Program-made: the position numbers and the translations under genes
The notes under the pieces: model-generated
Database searches by the model: none
Seen by the model: only the letters and a program-made list of their open reading frames with translations
What the model was told of the DNA's origin: nothing
From: JBHICC01 sp046759385
Lineage (GTDB): Bacteria > Pseudomonadota > Gammaproteobacteria > Acidiferrobacterales > SPGG2
Assembly (NCBI GenBank): GCA_046759385.1
Contig: JBHICC010000023.1
Span: 1-41,048 of the forward strand
DNA: 41,048 nt
Direction of reading: 5' to 3'
In this document: one piece after another, positions 17,005 to 24,471 of the stretch
Position numbering within the stretch: position 1 is the first letter of the stretch
Layout of the letters: the number at the start of each line of letters is the position of its first letter

Positions 17005-18033
17005 TTAGCTCTTCTTCTTTTTCTTCTTTTTCTTGATCTTCAGGCCTTTCAAGGCGTCTTGCGTATAGACGACTCCGTTTTCCTTCTGGATCAGTCGGAT
17101 CGGTTTCCACTCCCTTTCGAAGGTGATCGCGCAGAATTTGTCTGCTTGTTTACCGAATTCCTTGGCGAGCGCTGTGCCTTTCCAGTCGAAAGTCAGAAAG
17201 GCCTCGCGCACCTTCTTTTGGAGGCCGGGATGCAGATTGTGGGCGAACCCATACGACGTCGTGGGAAACGCTTGGGATTCCCAGATGATGCGGAGGTCAT
17301 CACGGTTGACAACGCCTTTGGTGACCATGCGGTCGAGCACGCTGGAGGCAATTGGTGCCGCTTCGTAGTCCTTATTGGCGACACCCATGATGGAATTGTC
17401 GTGCTTGCCCGAGTACGTGACCTTGTAATCCACGTCAGGGACTACACCCATGTCCTTGAACAATGCACGGGGTGCTTGATTACCCGAGTTCGACGAGGGC
17501 GTGACGTGTGCCACCTTGCGGCCCTTTAAATCCTTCACCTTCTTAATGTCGGTATCTTTGTGGGTGATGAGCTGCAGCTTATACCCGAAGGTCCCATCGC
17601 CCTTGCACATGATCGAGAACGGCACGTAGCCGGCCAAGTTCACCCCGAACACCGTCGGTCCGGTGGAAATGCCAGCGACATGCAAGCGACCAGAACGCAT
17701 CGCCTCGACCTGAGCGGCATAGGACTCTGCTCCATACCATTTGACGCGTTTGCCGGTTTTCTTTGAAAGGTAAGCCATGAAATCCGCAAATACGTTCTCA
17801 TAAACCGACGGGTCCTCCACCGGCGTATAGGAGAAAATCAACGTATCGGGATTGAGCAACTGGCCCGCGTCTGTTGGCGTATCGGCCACGAGATCGCCAT
17901 TGTTGTCACAGTAGCGAGTATCCAAATCGCCGCGGTTCTTGCACTCCCCGGCATTCGCAGCCGAAGCGAGGGCGAACAGGGCGAGCGTAACCGCACAGAG
18001 GTAGTTGAAAAGAAAAGAAATGCGTGTCGTCAT
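17005..18033 (-). CDS. phnD: Phosphonate/phosphite-type ABC transporter binding protein (PhnD)
   Basis: This 342-aa periplasmic receptor has a signal peptide cleaved near ASAANA-GE (28/29). The PhnD fold is clear from GRLHVAGISTGPTVFGVN, VTPSSNSGNQAPRALF and the YSGKHDNSIMGVANKDYEAAP region. Two oddities stand out. Just after the signal peptide there is a Cys-flanked acidic loop (Cys31, Cys42, then DNNGDLVAD at 43-51) resembling a calcium-binding loop. The C-terminus ends in eight consecutive Lys. A GGAGGAGC Shine-Dalgarno precedes the ATG. It heads the phnDCEE operon and is divergent from the citrate-synthase-like genes, which probably use its substrate (inference). Confidence 0.9.
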   Translation of the reverse strand: MTTRISFLFNYLCAVTLALFALASAANAGECKNRGDLDTRYCDNNGDLVADTPTDAGQLLNPDTLIFSYTPVEDPSVYENVFADFMAYLSKKTGKRVKWYGAESYAAQVEAMRSGRLHVAGISTGPTVFGVNLAGYVPFSIMCKGDGTFGYKLQLITHKDTDIKKVKDLKGRKVAHVTPSSNSGNQAPRALFKDMGVVPDVDYKVTYSGKHDNSIMGVANKDYEAAPIASSVLDRMVTKGVVNRDDLRIIWESQAFPTTSYGFAHNLHPGLQKKVREAFLTFDWKGTALAKEFGKQADKFCAITFEREWKPIRLIQKENGVVYTQDALKGLKIKKKKKKKKS

Positions 18034-18249
18034 TTTGAGCTCCTCCAGTAGTAGCGTTTTCGGAGGGCGGGATGGAAAGCCTACGTTGTCCCGCGAGGTT
18101 TAGTAGTTGTTATAAACCACGAAAAATCTAATCGTTTTGGTACCCGGCTGCAAGCACTCTGTACTGTTGCTGACGCCGGAGAAGTGTTTCATGCCAATTG
18201 TCAGTTAAACCGCGCGACAATTCTATTGCGAAAATTAGTATTGATTATA
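18034..18249. promoter_or_regulatory. Promoter-proximal part of the phnD/citrate-synthase-like divergent region
   Basis: This is the phnD-side part of a 318-bp divergent intergenic region. Apart from the phnD Shine-Dalgarno next to 18033 I see no confident promoter boxes; a TATAAC-like element occurs on the minus strand near 18110 without a good -35. The region becomes AT-rich towards 18250. Confidence 0.3.
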
Positions 18250-18266
18250 TCTATGATACTCATAGA
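18250..18266. promoter_or_regulatory. Operator-like palindrome TCTATGA-tac-TCATAGA
   Basis: This is a perfect 7-bp inverted repeat with a 3-nt centre, 17 bp overall, in the AT-rich middle of the divergent region and just upstream of a candidate promoter for the citrate-synthase-like operon. Size and symmetry fit a dimeric repressor or activator site. No regulator gene is nearby. Confidence 0.5.
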
Positions 18267-18276
18267 AGATAGAGAT

Positions 18277-18305
18277 TTGACGTATATGCACCTTGAGCGC
18301 ATAGT
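18277..18305 (+). promoter_or_regulatory. Candidate sigma-70 promoter of the citrate-synthase-like operon
   Basis: TTGACG (18277-18282) and CATAGT (18300-18305) are separated by 17 bp and match 5/6 and 4/6 of the consensus. Transcription would start near 18312, leaving a leader of about 40 nt before the AGGAG (18339-18343) and ATG at 18352. Confidence 0.4.
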
Positions 18306-18351
18306 TAGCCTCCCTTTTTTGCGTCGCCGCGTCAGTCTAGGAGAGTTACCC

Positions 18352-19248
18352 ATGAGCAGAGAGTCCACGCTTCCGAAAAAAACCTCCATTGCGTACAAAA
18401 CGGACGAAAAGACCGTCCTGCGGGGCTACGATCTGAGCGAGCTTGCGGAGCAAGGGTACTCCTTCTGCGATGCGATGTTCGTGCTGTTCCAGGGACGCAT
18501 CCCTACCGAAGCGGAAGAAAAGATGCTGCGCTACGAAATGGGCAGTTTTCTCGAGCATTCCATGTCGCCCTCAGCCGCCTCAGCGATTTCAGTGACTGGC
18601 GGCAGGCCCAACCTGCCCACAGCCGTGGCGGCAGGGGTAATGACCTTTGGTGGTGTCCACGGACCCGGCGCCGCCCACGGTTACATGATGAACAAGTACA
18701 TCGAGCGCGCCGAGAGGGAGGGCAAGACGCTCGACGAAATGGCGAAGATCCTGGTGGATGAATATATGGACGCAGGGGTGCCGGTGATGGGCATGGGCCA
18801 GCCCCAGCACCGCGATGGCGATCCGCGCGCGGAACCGATTCACTTAAAGCAAGAAGAGCTCGAGACCAATGGGACCTACCATGAGTTCCAGCGCGCGGTA
18901 GAGAAACACTTTCACGCGCGCCGCAAGCGTGAAGGCAAATCTTACGTCGGCGTCAACGTTGTCGGAGCGGGCAATGCGGCGTTATCGGATCTCGGTTTTG
19001 CGCCCAATGCGGCCTGGTGCATCGGCAGTGTCTCGCGGGCTTATAGTTGCGCGGCGCACGCGATATTTGCGATGAAGAAAGGTCGTGCCTGGGGCGCCTC
19101 GAAGAACGAGCCCATGGTGCAGATGCTCGATCTGTCCATGATCAAGTACGTCGGTCCCGAGGACCGCGAAGTGCCCCCGCAAGAAGAGCGACAGGAATAC
19201 GCGCGGGCGCAAAAGGAATCCGGCGAATACAAAAAGTGGGTGATCTGA
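18352..19248 (+). CDS. Citrate-synthase-superfamily protein (citryl-CoA lyase-like), subunit 1
   Basis: This 298-aa protein has an AGGAG 8 nt before the ATG at 18352; the frame is open further upstream, but nothing supports an earlier start. It aligns with the citrate synthase/citryl-CoA lyase fold: LPTAVAAGVMTFGGVHGPGAAHG (first His, His103), GMGQPQHRDGDPRAEP (147-162) and NVVGAGNAALSDLGF (202-216). Compared with citrate synthase, the second catalytic His (GFGHR) is Gln150, and the catalytic Asp of NVD is Val204, so normal citrate chemistry is doubtful. CoA-thioester C-C bond formation or cleavage is the family role. It overlaps by 1 nt the next gene, a paralogue, and is followed by a CoA-acylating aldehyde dehydrogenase. 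It probably forms a heteromer. True substrate unknown. Confidence 0.75.
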   Translation: MSRESTLPKKTSIAYKTDEKTVLRGYDLSELAEQGYSFCDAMFVLFQGRIPTEAEEKMLRYEMGSFLEHSMSPSAASAISVTGGRPNLPTAVAAGVMTFGGVHGPGAAHGYMMNKYIERAEREGKTLDEMAKILVDEYMDAGVPVMGMGQPQHRDGDPRAEPIHLKQEELETNGTYHEFQRAVEKHFHARRKREGKSYVGVNVVGAGNAALSDLGFAPNAAWCIGSVSRAYSCAAHAIFAMKKGRAWGASKNEPMVQMLDLSMIKYVGPEDREVPPQEERQEYARAQKESGEYKKWVI

Positions 19249-20294
19249 TGGATAAGAAAGTGAAACGAGTAATCGGCAACCTGGACAATCCGGGGCTCCC
19301 GTACGACTACGGCAAGCGCGAGTATGGCACGGTGCCCATGGACAACTCCCGTGCACCGTTTCAATGGGCTTCAGCGGTGGCGTACAAGAATGCGCACCGC
19401 ATCGTGTCGCGTGGCTATGACACGACAGAGCTGATGGAGCAGGGGTATGGGCTAACCGACGTGTTGTTCACGAACTTCCAGGCACGGATCCCCACTGTGG
19501 AAGAAGACCAAATGCTCAATTATGTGCTGATCCTATCCCTGGAAGACGGCCTGTCGATGCCAGCGGTGATGTCACGCATGGTGGGGCGCTCGAAGACATT
19601 CCTTACGCAGGCATGTGGCGCATCGATACTGGCTTTCGGTCACGCCTACGGTGCCTACTCGGCATTCGGCAACCTGCTGCTTGAGACGCTCGACAAAGCC
19701 GAATCCCAAGGTAAATCCATGAAACAGGCGGCCGAGGAGTTGGTCAGGGAGAAAATCGATGATCCGGCTCTCGGCGTGTCGGATCTGATGCTCAAGGATC
19801 CCGCCGCCAAGCGCATGTTTGCGCGCGCCGAGAAGCTGGGTGTGGCAGGCAAATACATCGCGTTCACGAAGGAAATCGTCAATGCGGCGGAGCGGTTGAG
19901 CGACAGTCCGGTGGATCTCGACATGCTCGGCGCGACTGGCGCCACCATGATGGATCTCGGCTTCACGCCCGAAGCCACGTGGGCAATCATCGCCGTCACG
20001 CGGTCCTTTGGTGCAGGCGCGCACTACATTGAGGAAGTAGAACGGGAAGGCTATACGCGACTCGGCGAAACCTTAACGCCGAAGGAACTCTACGACGGAC
20101 CGGGTGATCGGCCCGTGCCGCCCCTGAAGGACCGCCACAAGGTAGCCAAACCCGCCAAGACAAGAACCCCGAGTGAGTGGAAAGCCGCCTTCGAGAAGCG
20201 CAAGGAGCTGCACGGCAGCGGATTCGCGATCGTTGAAGAGATTCAGGACCCGAGCAAGAAGACGGGTATCAAGTCAGTGGGCAAGAAGATCTAG
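19248..20294 (+). CDS. Citrate-synthase-superfamily protein (citryl-CoA lyase-like), subunit 2
   Basis: This 348-aa protein starts at an ATG overlapping the stop of subunit 1 (TGATG). It is a divergent paralogue: IVSRGYDTTELMEQGYGLTDVLFTNFQARIPT matches the same region of subunit 1, and DMLGATGATMMDLGFTPEATW and GAHYIEEVE match the C-terminal core. Its active site is more altered: FGHAYGAY replaces the first catalytic His region, LMLKDPAAKRM replaces the GHR...DPRA segment, and the catalytic Asp position is Leu. A Lys/Pro-rich C-terminal extension of about 70 residues is unique to it. It may be a structural or regulatory partner or carry a different active site. Function not recognised beyond the superfamily. 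Confidence 0.72.
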   Translation: MDKKVKRVIGNLDNPGLPYDYGKREYGTVPMDNSRAPFQWASAVAYKNAHRIVSRGYDTTELMEQGYGLTDVLFTNFQARIPTVEEDQMLNYVLILSLEDGLSMPAVMSRMVGRSKTFLTQACGASILAFGHAYGAYSAFGNLLLETLDKAESQGKSMKQAAEELVREKIDDPALGVSDLMLKDPAAKRMFARAEKLGVAGKYIAFTKEIVNAAERLSDSPVDLDMLGATGATMMDLGFTPEATWAIIAVTRSFGAGAHYIEEVEREGYTRLGETLTPKELYDGPGDRPVPPLKDRHKVAKPAKTRTPSEWKAAFEKRKELHGSGFAIVEEIQDPSKKTGIKSVGKKI

Positions 20295-20322
20295 CGGATT
20301 CCCGGCATTCCGACATTCGTCA

Positions 20323-20334
20323 GTTCACGTGAAC
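20323..20334. promoter_or_regulatory. Perfect palindrome GTTCACGTGAAC
   Basis: This 12-bp perfect palindrome lies in the 58-bp gap between citrate-synthase-like subunit 2 and the acylating dehydrogenase, 18 bp before the latter's start. It may be a regulator site giving the dehydrogenase gene separate control, or chance. Confidence 0.3.
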
Positions 20335-20352
20335 TTACGGTGAGGATAAGAG

Positions 20353-21771
20353 ATGCAACAGACAGTCAAAACCCCAGAAACTGAGATCGATAACATTCAG
20401 CAGCTGTACGAACGGGCGCGCAAAGCCTTCGAAGAGTATCAACGCTGGCCGCAGAAAAAGGTAGACATGGTGTGCCAGGCCGTTGGCTGGGAGCTTTCGA
20501 AACCCGAGACGGCCGAGAAGCTGGCGAGGTTGGCCGTGGAAGAATCCGGTATCGGCGTATTCGAGGACAAGTTCCACAAGGTCCAGAACAAGACCCGCGG
20601 CACTATGCGCGACCAACTCGACGCCAAGACCTGTGATCTTGTTGAAGAGAATAAGGCTAAGGGCATTCGTAAGTTCGCCAAGCCCTACGGCGTGGTGGCT
20701 AACGTGGTACCGTGCACTAACCCGGAATCAACGGTTTGCTGTATCGGTCTGGCCTTGTTGAAGACACGCAATGCCATGATTGTCTCGCCGCACCCGCGCA
20801 CGCCGGGTAGCTCCTACCTTACGGTCGAGCATATCCGCAAGGCGCTGAAGAAGGTGGGTGCACCCGAAGACCTAGCCTTATGTATTAAACAGCCAAGCCA
20901 CGATAAGACCCGCGAGCTCATGCAACGCTGTGACTTCGCCGTGGCCACCGGTGGCGCGGCGCTAATCAAGGTCGTGTATGAGGCCGGTACGCCGTGCCAC
21001 ACTGTCGGTGCCGGCAACGTGGTCTCCATCATCGATGAGACCGCCGACCTCAACGCCACCGCCGAGAAGATCGTCAAATCCAAGTGTGCAAACAACTCGG
21101 CCTCATGCTCGTCGGAGAACGCCGTCGCCATTGAGGCGAGCGTGTATGACGCCATGCTCGATGCGCTCCAGGGCGTGGGCGGTTACCTTTGTTCCAGCGA
21201 GGAGCGCGAAAAGTTACGCAAGTATTACTGGCCCGAGGGCCGGCAGCTAAACCGCGACTTGATCGCCAAGCCTGCCACCTGGATCGCCGAGCGGGCCGGT
21301 CTTAATGTACCCGAGGGCACGCGCTTTCTTATAGTCATCGGCGAGAAGGTCGGTCCCGAAGATCGATTCTCTGGAGAGAAGATTTCGCCCACCCTCACCG
21401 TGTGGCAATGGGATGATTTTTCGGAAATGTGTGACCGTCTCAATTCCATCCTGGCGTTCTCGGGCATCGGTCACTCGGCGTCGCTGCATAGTGAGCGGGA
21501 CGAGCGTCGGGTGGCGTTGGCACTTAAAACGAAAGTGGGTCGCGTGAACTGCAACATGCCCCATGCGGCTGCCAATAGCGGTAGCTGGTTCAACGGGCAG
21601 CCGACCACCGATACCCTAGGGTGCGGAAGCTGGGCCGGCAATATGACCAGCGACAACATCGATTGGCGGCATTTCTTGAATTACACGTGGTTATCGACGC
21701 CAATCCCCGAGCACATCCCCTCGGACGAGGAGCTGTTCGGCGACTATCTGGCCAAGCACGGGCGCGATTGA
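20353..21771 (+). CDS. sauS: CoA-acylating aldehyde dehydrogenase, sulfoacetaldehyde dehydrogenase (SauS) type
   Basis: This 472-aa protein belongs to the acylating ALDH family (aldehyde + CoA + NAD(P)+ to acyl-CoA). The catalytic Cys lies in CANNSASCSSENAVAIE, a segment characteristic of SauS-type sulfoacetaldehyde dehydrogenases. YGVVANVVPCTNPESTVCC, SPHPRT and VYEAGTPCHTVGAGNV form the CoA/NAD region. SauS interconverts sulfoacetaldehyde and sulfoacetyl-CoA; phosphonoacetaldehyde is an isosteric alternative and would fit the flanking Phn transporters. GAGG lies 7 nt before the ATG. No sulfoacetate-CoA ligase (SauT) is present, but a CoA-transferase pair at 30296-32028 could replace it (inference). 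It follows two citrate-synthase-like genes, which could act on the acyl-CoA. Confidence 0.8.
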   Translation: MQQTVKTPETEIDNIQQLYERARKAFEEYQRWPQKKVDMVCQAVGWELSKPETAEKLARLAVEESGIGVFEDKFHKVQNKTRGTMRDQLDAKTCDLVEENKAKGIRKFAKPYGVVANVVPCTNPESTVCCIGLALLKTRNAMIVSPHPRTPGSSYLTVEHIRKALKKVGAPEDLALCIKQPSHDKTRELMQRCDFAVATGGAALIKVVYEAGTPCHTVGAGNVVSIIDETADLNATAEKIVKSKCANNSASCSSENAVAIEASVYDAMLDALQGVGGYLCSSEEREKLRKYYWPEGRQLNRDLIAKPATWIAERAGLNVPEGTRFLIVIGEKVGPEDRFSGEKISPTLTVWQWDDFSEMCDRLNSILAFSGIGHSASLHSERDERRVALALKTKVGRVNCNMPHAAANSGSWFNGQPTTDTLGCGSWAGNMTSDNIDWRHFLNYTWLSTPIPEHIPSDEELFGDYLAKHGRD

Positions 21772-21800
21772 GGTCGAGGCGCGGAGACGGGGGTGGCTAA

Positions 21801-22544
21801 ATGACTGAGGCCATCCTCTTCGACTTCGGCCAAACCTTGGTGGATTCCGCCGAAGGTTTTCGCACCGCGGAGCGAGACGCACAGCGAAAACTCTTCGCGC
21901 AACTCAGCGACCTTGCCTGGGATGAGTTCATCGACCTGTATCGCCGAAAACGGAAAGCGCTGCATGATCAGTCGCAGATCTCCCGCGTCGATCTTTGGCG
22001 GATAGTGTGTGAGGGCTTCGATCGCACACCCGACATGGAAAGCCTCGTTCGCTGGGAACGTGAGTACTGGCAAACGGTGAATCAGCAGACCGTTCCGTTT
22101 CCAGAAGCGGTGCAGGTCCTCGATCGACTTCGAGGCGAATATCGTCTCGCGCTCATTTCCAACACGCAGGGGCAGGTCGAGGGTGAAGGGCATCGGCTGA
22201 AGGAATTCCCGGAGCTGATGCGGTTCTTCGAGGTGATCATCGTCTCGGGCGAGAACGGCATCAACGCCAAACCCGATCCCCAGCCGTTTCGATTATGTCT
22301 GGAAAAGCTAGTTATCAAGGCGCAAGACGCGGTGTACGTCGGGGACGACTATCGTATCGATGTGTGCGGCGCGAGCGGTGTGGGTATCCAGCCGGTGTGG
22401 CTCAAGCACCACACGGTGAAACGCAACTGGCCGGCAGTTGACGACACTGTTCCCGTCATCATGAGTTTGGACCCTTTACTCAGTCTCGCGACAATCCTTC
22501 CGTCGCCAGACTGTCTCGTGACACCACCGGAAAAGCGTGCGTAG
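21801..22544 (+). CDS. HAD-superfamily hydrolase lacking the second motif-I Asp
   Basis: This 247-aa HAD subfamily I protein has nucleophile Asp8 in ILFDFGQTLVDS, motif II LISNTQ, motif III Lys in NAKPDPQPF and motif IV YVGDDYRID. An alpha-helical cap lies between motifs I and II. The second Asp of motif I, the acid/base in phosphatases, is Gly. Ala or Tyr at this position marks phosphonatases and haloacid dehalogenases, so hydrolysis of a C-X bond rather than a phosphate ester is conceivable; FDFGxTL HADs of unknown substrate also exist. It follows the acylating dehydrogenase by 29 bp and closes that operon. Confidence 0.75.
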   Translation: MTEAILFDFGQTLVDSAEGFRTAERDAQRKLFAQLSDLAWDEFIDLYRRKRKALHDQSQISRVDLWRIVCEGFDRTPDMESLVRWEREYWQTVNQQTVPFPEAVQVLDRLRGEYRLALISNTQGQVEGEGHRLKEFPELMRFFEVIIVSGENGINAKPDPQPFRLCLEKLVIKAQDAVYVGDDYRIDVCGASGVGIQPVWLKHHTVKRNWPAVDDTVPVIMSLDPLLSLATILPSPDCLVTPPEKRA

Positions 22545-22591
22545 GCCATGGAACGCCGAAAACGTCCTATGAGGACCCAGAAAGCGACACG

Positions 22592-23539
22592 ATGACGCGC
22601 GGTTATCATGACATCGGCGGATTGCCCGGCGGGCCAATCGAAAGGACCGAACATGACATGGCTTTCTGGGAGAAGCGTATGGAGGCGATGCGCGACTGTC
22701 TCGCTAGGCGAGACCCACCGTTGATGACAGTTGACGAAATGCGACGCGGGATAGAATCCTTAGGCGAGGACGCTTATAACTCCCTTACGTTCTACGAAAG
22801 AAAGTCCGCCGCGATGCGCGATATCCTGATCGAAAAGCATGTGGTCGATCCGAAAGATCTGGAGCGTCGCATTGTCACGATTCGGCGCCGCCGTGAAGTC
22901 GCGATTCGCGAACTCCCTCGGCAGTTCGACCATTCCCAAGACCACGCCGACATCAAGGACGATGAGCCACGACCTAGCGAATACGATGTTATCAGCGAAG
23001 CAATATATGGTTTTCTTGTTGACCGGGGCATATTGTCACCGGATGAAGTGCGCAGCATGATCGAGCGTATGGAAGGGGCTGGCCCGGCGAACGGAGCCCG
23101 AATTGTTGCTCATGCTTGGACTGATGCAAACTTCAAGAGAAATCTGCTCACTAACGGAAAGGCAGCGCTCCGAGAAATCGGCATTGATGCGCTCGAGACT
23201 CAACTGATCGTGGTGGAAAATACGCGCCATGTTCATAACGTAATTGTTTGTACGCTTTGCTCTTGCTATCCCCGCTCGGTACTAGGGGCTCCTCCAGCTT
23301 GGTACGTCAGCAAGGCCTATCGGTCGCGTGTCGTGAAGGAGCCTCGCATAGTGCTAGCGGAGTTCGGCACCGAGGTACCTTACGACGTTGACATTCGCGT
23401 CCATGACAGCAATGCTGACATGCGTTACATGGTTCTACCGACGTGTCCCGTAAGAACGGAGGGATGGAGTGAGCGAGAACTCACTAGACTCGTGACGCGG
23501 GACAGCTTGATCGGTGCGGCCTTCGCATCACAACCTTAG
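22592..23539 (+). CDS. Nitrile hydratase/thiocyanate hydrolase-like beta(N)-alpha fusion
   Basis: This 315-aa protein joins two domains. Residues 1-93 resemble the N-terminal half of the nitrile hydratase beta subunit (YHDIGGLPGGPI, then FWEKRMEAM and MTVDEMRRGIESL). Residues from about 125 on are a complete alpha-type metal subunit with claw motif VCTLCSC (Cys220, Cys223, Cys225), WYVSKAYRSRVVKEPRIVLAEFG and the family end LVTRDSLIGAA. The Thr in CTLCSC is the cobalt-type variant. The SH3-like C-terminal half of beta is missing here and I cannot find it nearby, nor an activator (P14K-type) gene. It could be a thiocyanate-hydrolase-like enzyme needing a third subunit elsewhere, or a decaying gene. 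Next is a broken amidase, the classical partner of nitrile hydratase. Confidence 0.78.
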   Translation: MTRGYHDIGGLPGGPIERTEHDMAFWEKRMEAMRDCLARRDPPLMTVDEMRRGIESLGEDAYNSLTFYERKSAAMRDILIEKHVVDPKDLERRIVTIRRRREVAIRELPRQFDHSQDHADIKDDEPRPSEYDVISEAIYGFLVDRGILSPDEVRSMIERMEGAGPANGARIVAHAWTDANFKRNLLTNGKAALREIGIDALETQLIVVENTRHVHNVIVCTLCSCYPRSVLGAPPAWYVSKAYRSRVVKEPRIVLAEFGTEVPYDVDIRVHDSNADMRYMVLPTCPVRTEGWSERELTRLVTRDSLIGAAFASQP

Positions 23540-23692
23540 TCGGGGCCGGTGAGGACTATTACACTTCTCGTACCGCCGCGGAATTGGGCACCATCGTTCC
23601 AAGATACCTATACACTAATGCCGCATTAGGCGTGTTCGGAATGCCGCGAGCTCTGCCGGCGCGATTGTGACCAGACCACGTGGAGTTCTGGG

Positions 23693-24356
23693 ATGATGGA
23701 GTTGACGAAGCTAACGGCTACTGAGGCGGTGGATCTGTTGCGCCAGCGCGAAGTGACCCCGCTCGAAATGATCGATGCCGCTGTTGCTCGGATCGAGGTG
23801 ACAAATGATCAACTAAACTCCCTGCCTACCCTCTGTATTGACCGCGCGCGCAGTCTTCCACGTGTTGCGTGCTCACCACTTCGTTGCCGAGCTTGCCCCG
23901 GTAATCGAACAGCACCGTGACAAGATTAAACCCGAGGTGATTTGGAACTTCGAGGAAGGTCTGAAAATGACGGTGGCAGACATTACGCGAGCGCAGCGAG
24001 CGCGCACCGCGCTGTATTACCGGGTAGCAGAATTTTTCCAAGAGTATGATGTGTTGCTGACACCAGCCACAGTAGTGCCAACGTTCAATGTCAATGAGCG
24101 TTATGTCACTGAGGTGGAAGGGCACAAATTCGATAACTACTACGACTGGTACTGGATCTGTTACGCCATTACTGTCACGTCTTGTCCAGCCCTGTCCGTA
24201 CCGTGCGCGTTCACGGCCAGTGGATTGCCAATAGGCCTACAAATGGTTGGGAGGCCGCGCGGGGAGGCGGCCCTTCTCAGGGCCGCGGCTTTGTTCGAGG
24301 AGATGATGGGCGTCGCGGGGCAGCTTCCAATCGATCCTCGCCCCGCTACCGCTTGA
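23693..24356 (+). pseudogene. Amidase-signature family amidase, internally deleted and frameshifted
   Basis: The first frame (from the ATG at 23693) encodes an amidase N-terminus: LTATEAVDLLRQREVTPLEMIDAAVARIE, then LNSLPTLCIDRA. At about 23838-23860 the reading shifts by +1 into an amidase C-terminus: FHVLRAHHFVAELAPVIEQH, WNFEEGLKMTVADI, LLTPATVVPTF and SCPALSVPCAF followed by GLPIGLQMVGRPRGEAALL. About 50 plus 165 residues remain of a usual 460-480, so roughly 250 residues including the Ser-cisSer-Lys catalytic region are gone. The junction has a GCGCGCGC run, which may have mediated the deletion. It cannot be active. It probably once served with the nitrile hydratase-like gene 150 bp upstream. 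Confidence 0.85.
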
Positions 24357-24383
24357 CTCAACCCGCCCGGTTGAGTCACTTTT
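24354..24383 (+). terminator. Rho-independent terminator after the amidase remnant
   Basis: A perfect 10-bp stem TGACTCAACC/GGTTGAGTCA with a 5-nt loop is followed by CTTTT. The amidase stop codon is the start of the stem. It separates the nitrile-type genes from the TAXI receptor gene. Confidence 0.85.
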
Positions 24384-24471
24384 AAGGGCTGGTCATGAAG
24401 ATTAGCGGATACTCGAACGCCCACTCTGGCTCAACTAAGTAACGCGCTGTCTGGCACTAGGAGGTTCCTAA

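Noticed and set aside
18184..18351. An N-terminal extension of the first citrate-synthase-like protein
   Set aside because: The frame is open, but it is AT-rich, contains the promoter and operator candidates, and the AGGAG at 18339 places the start at 18352.
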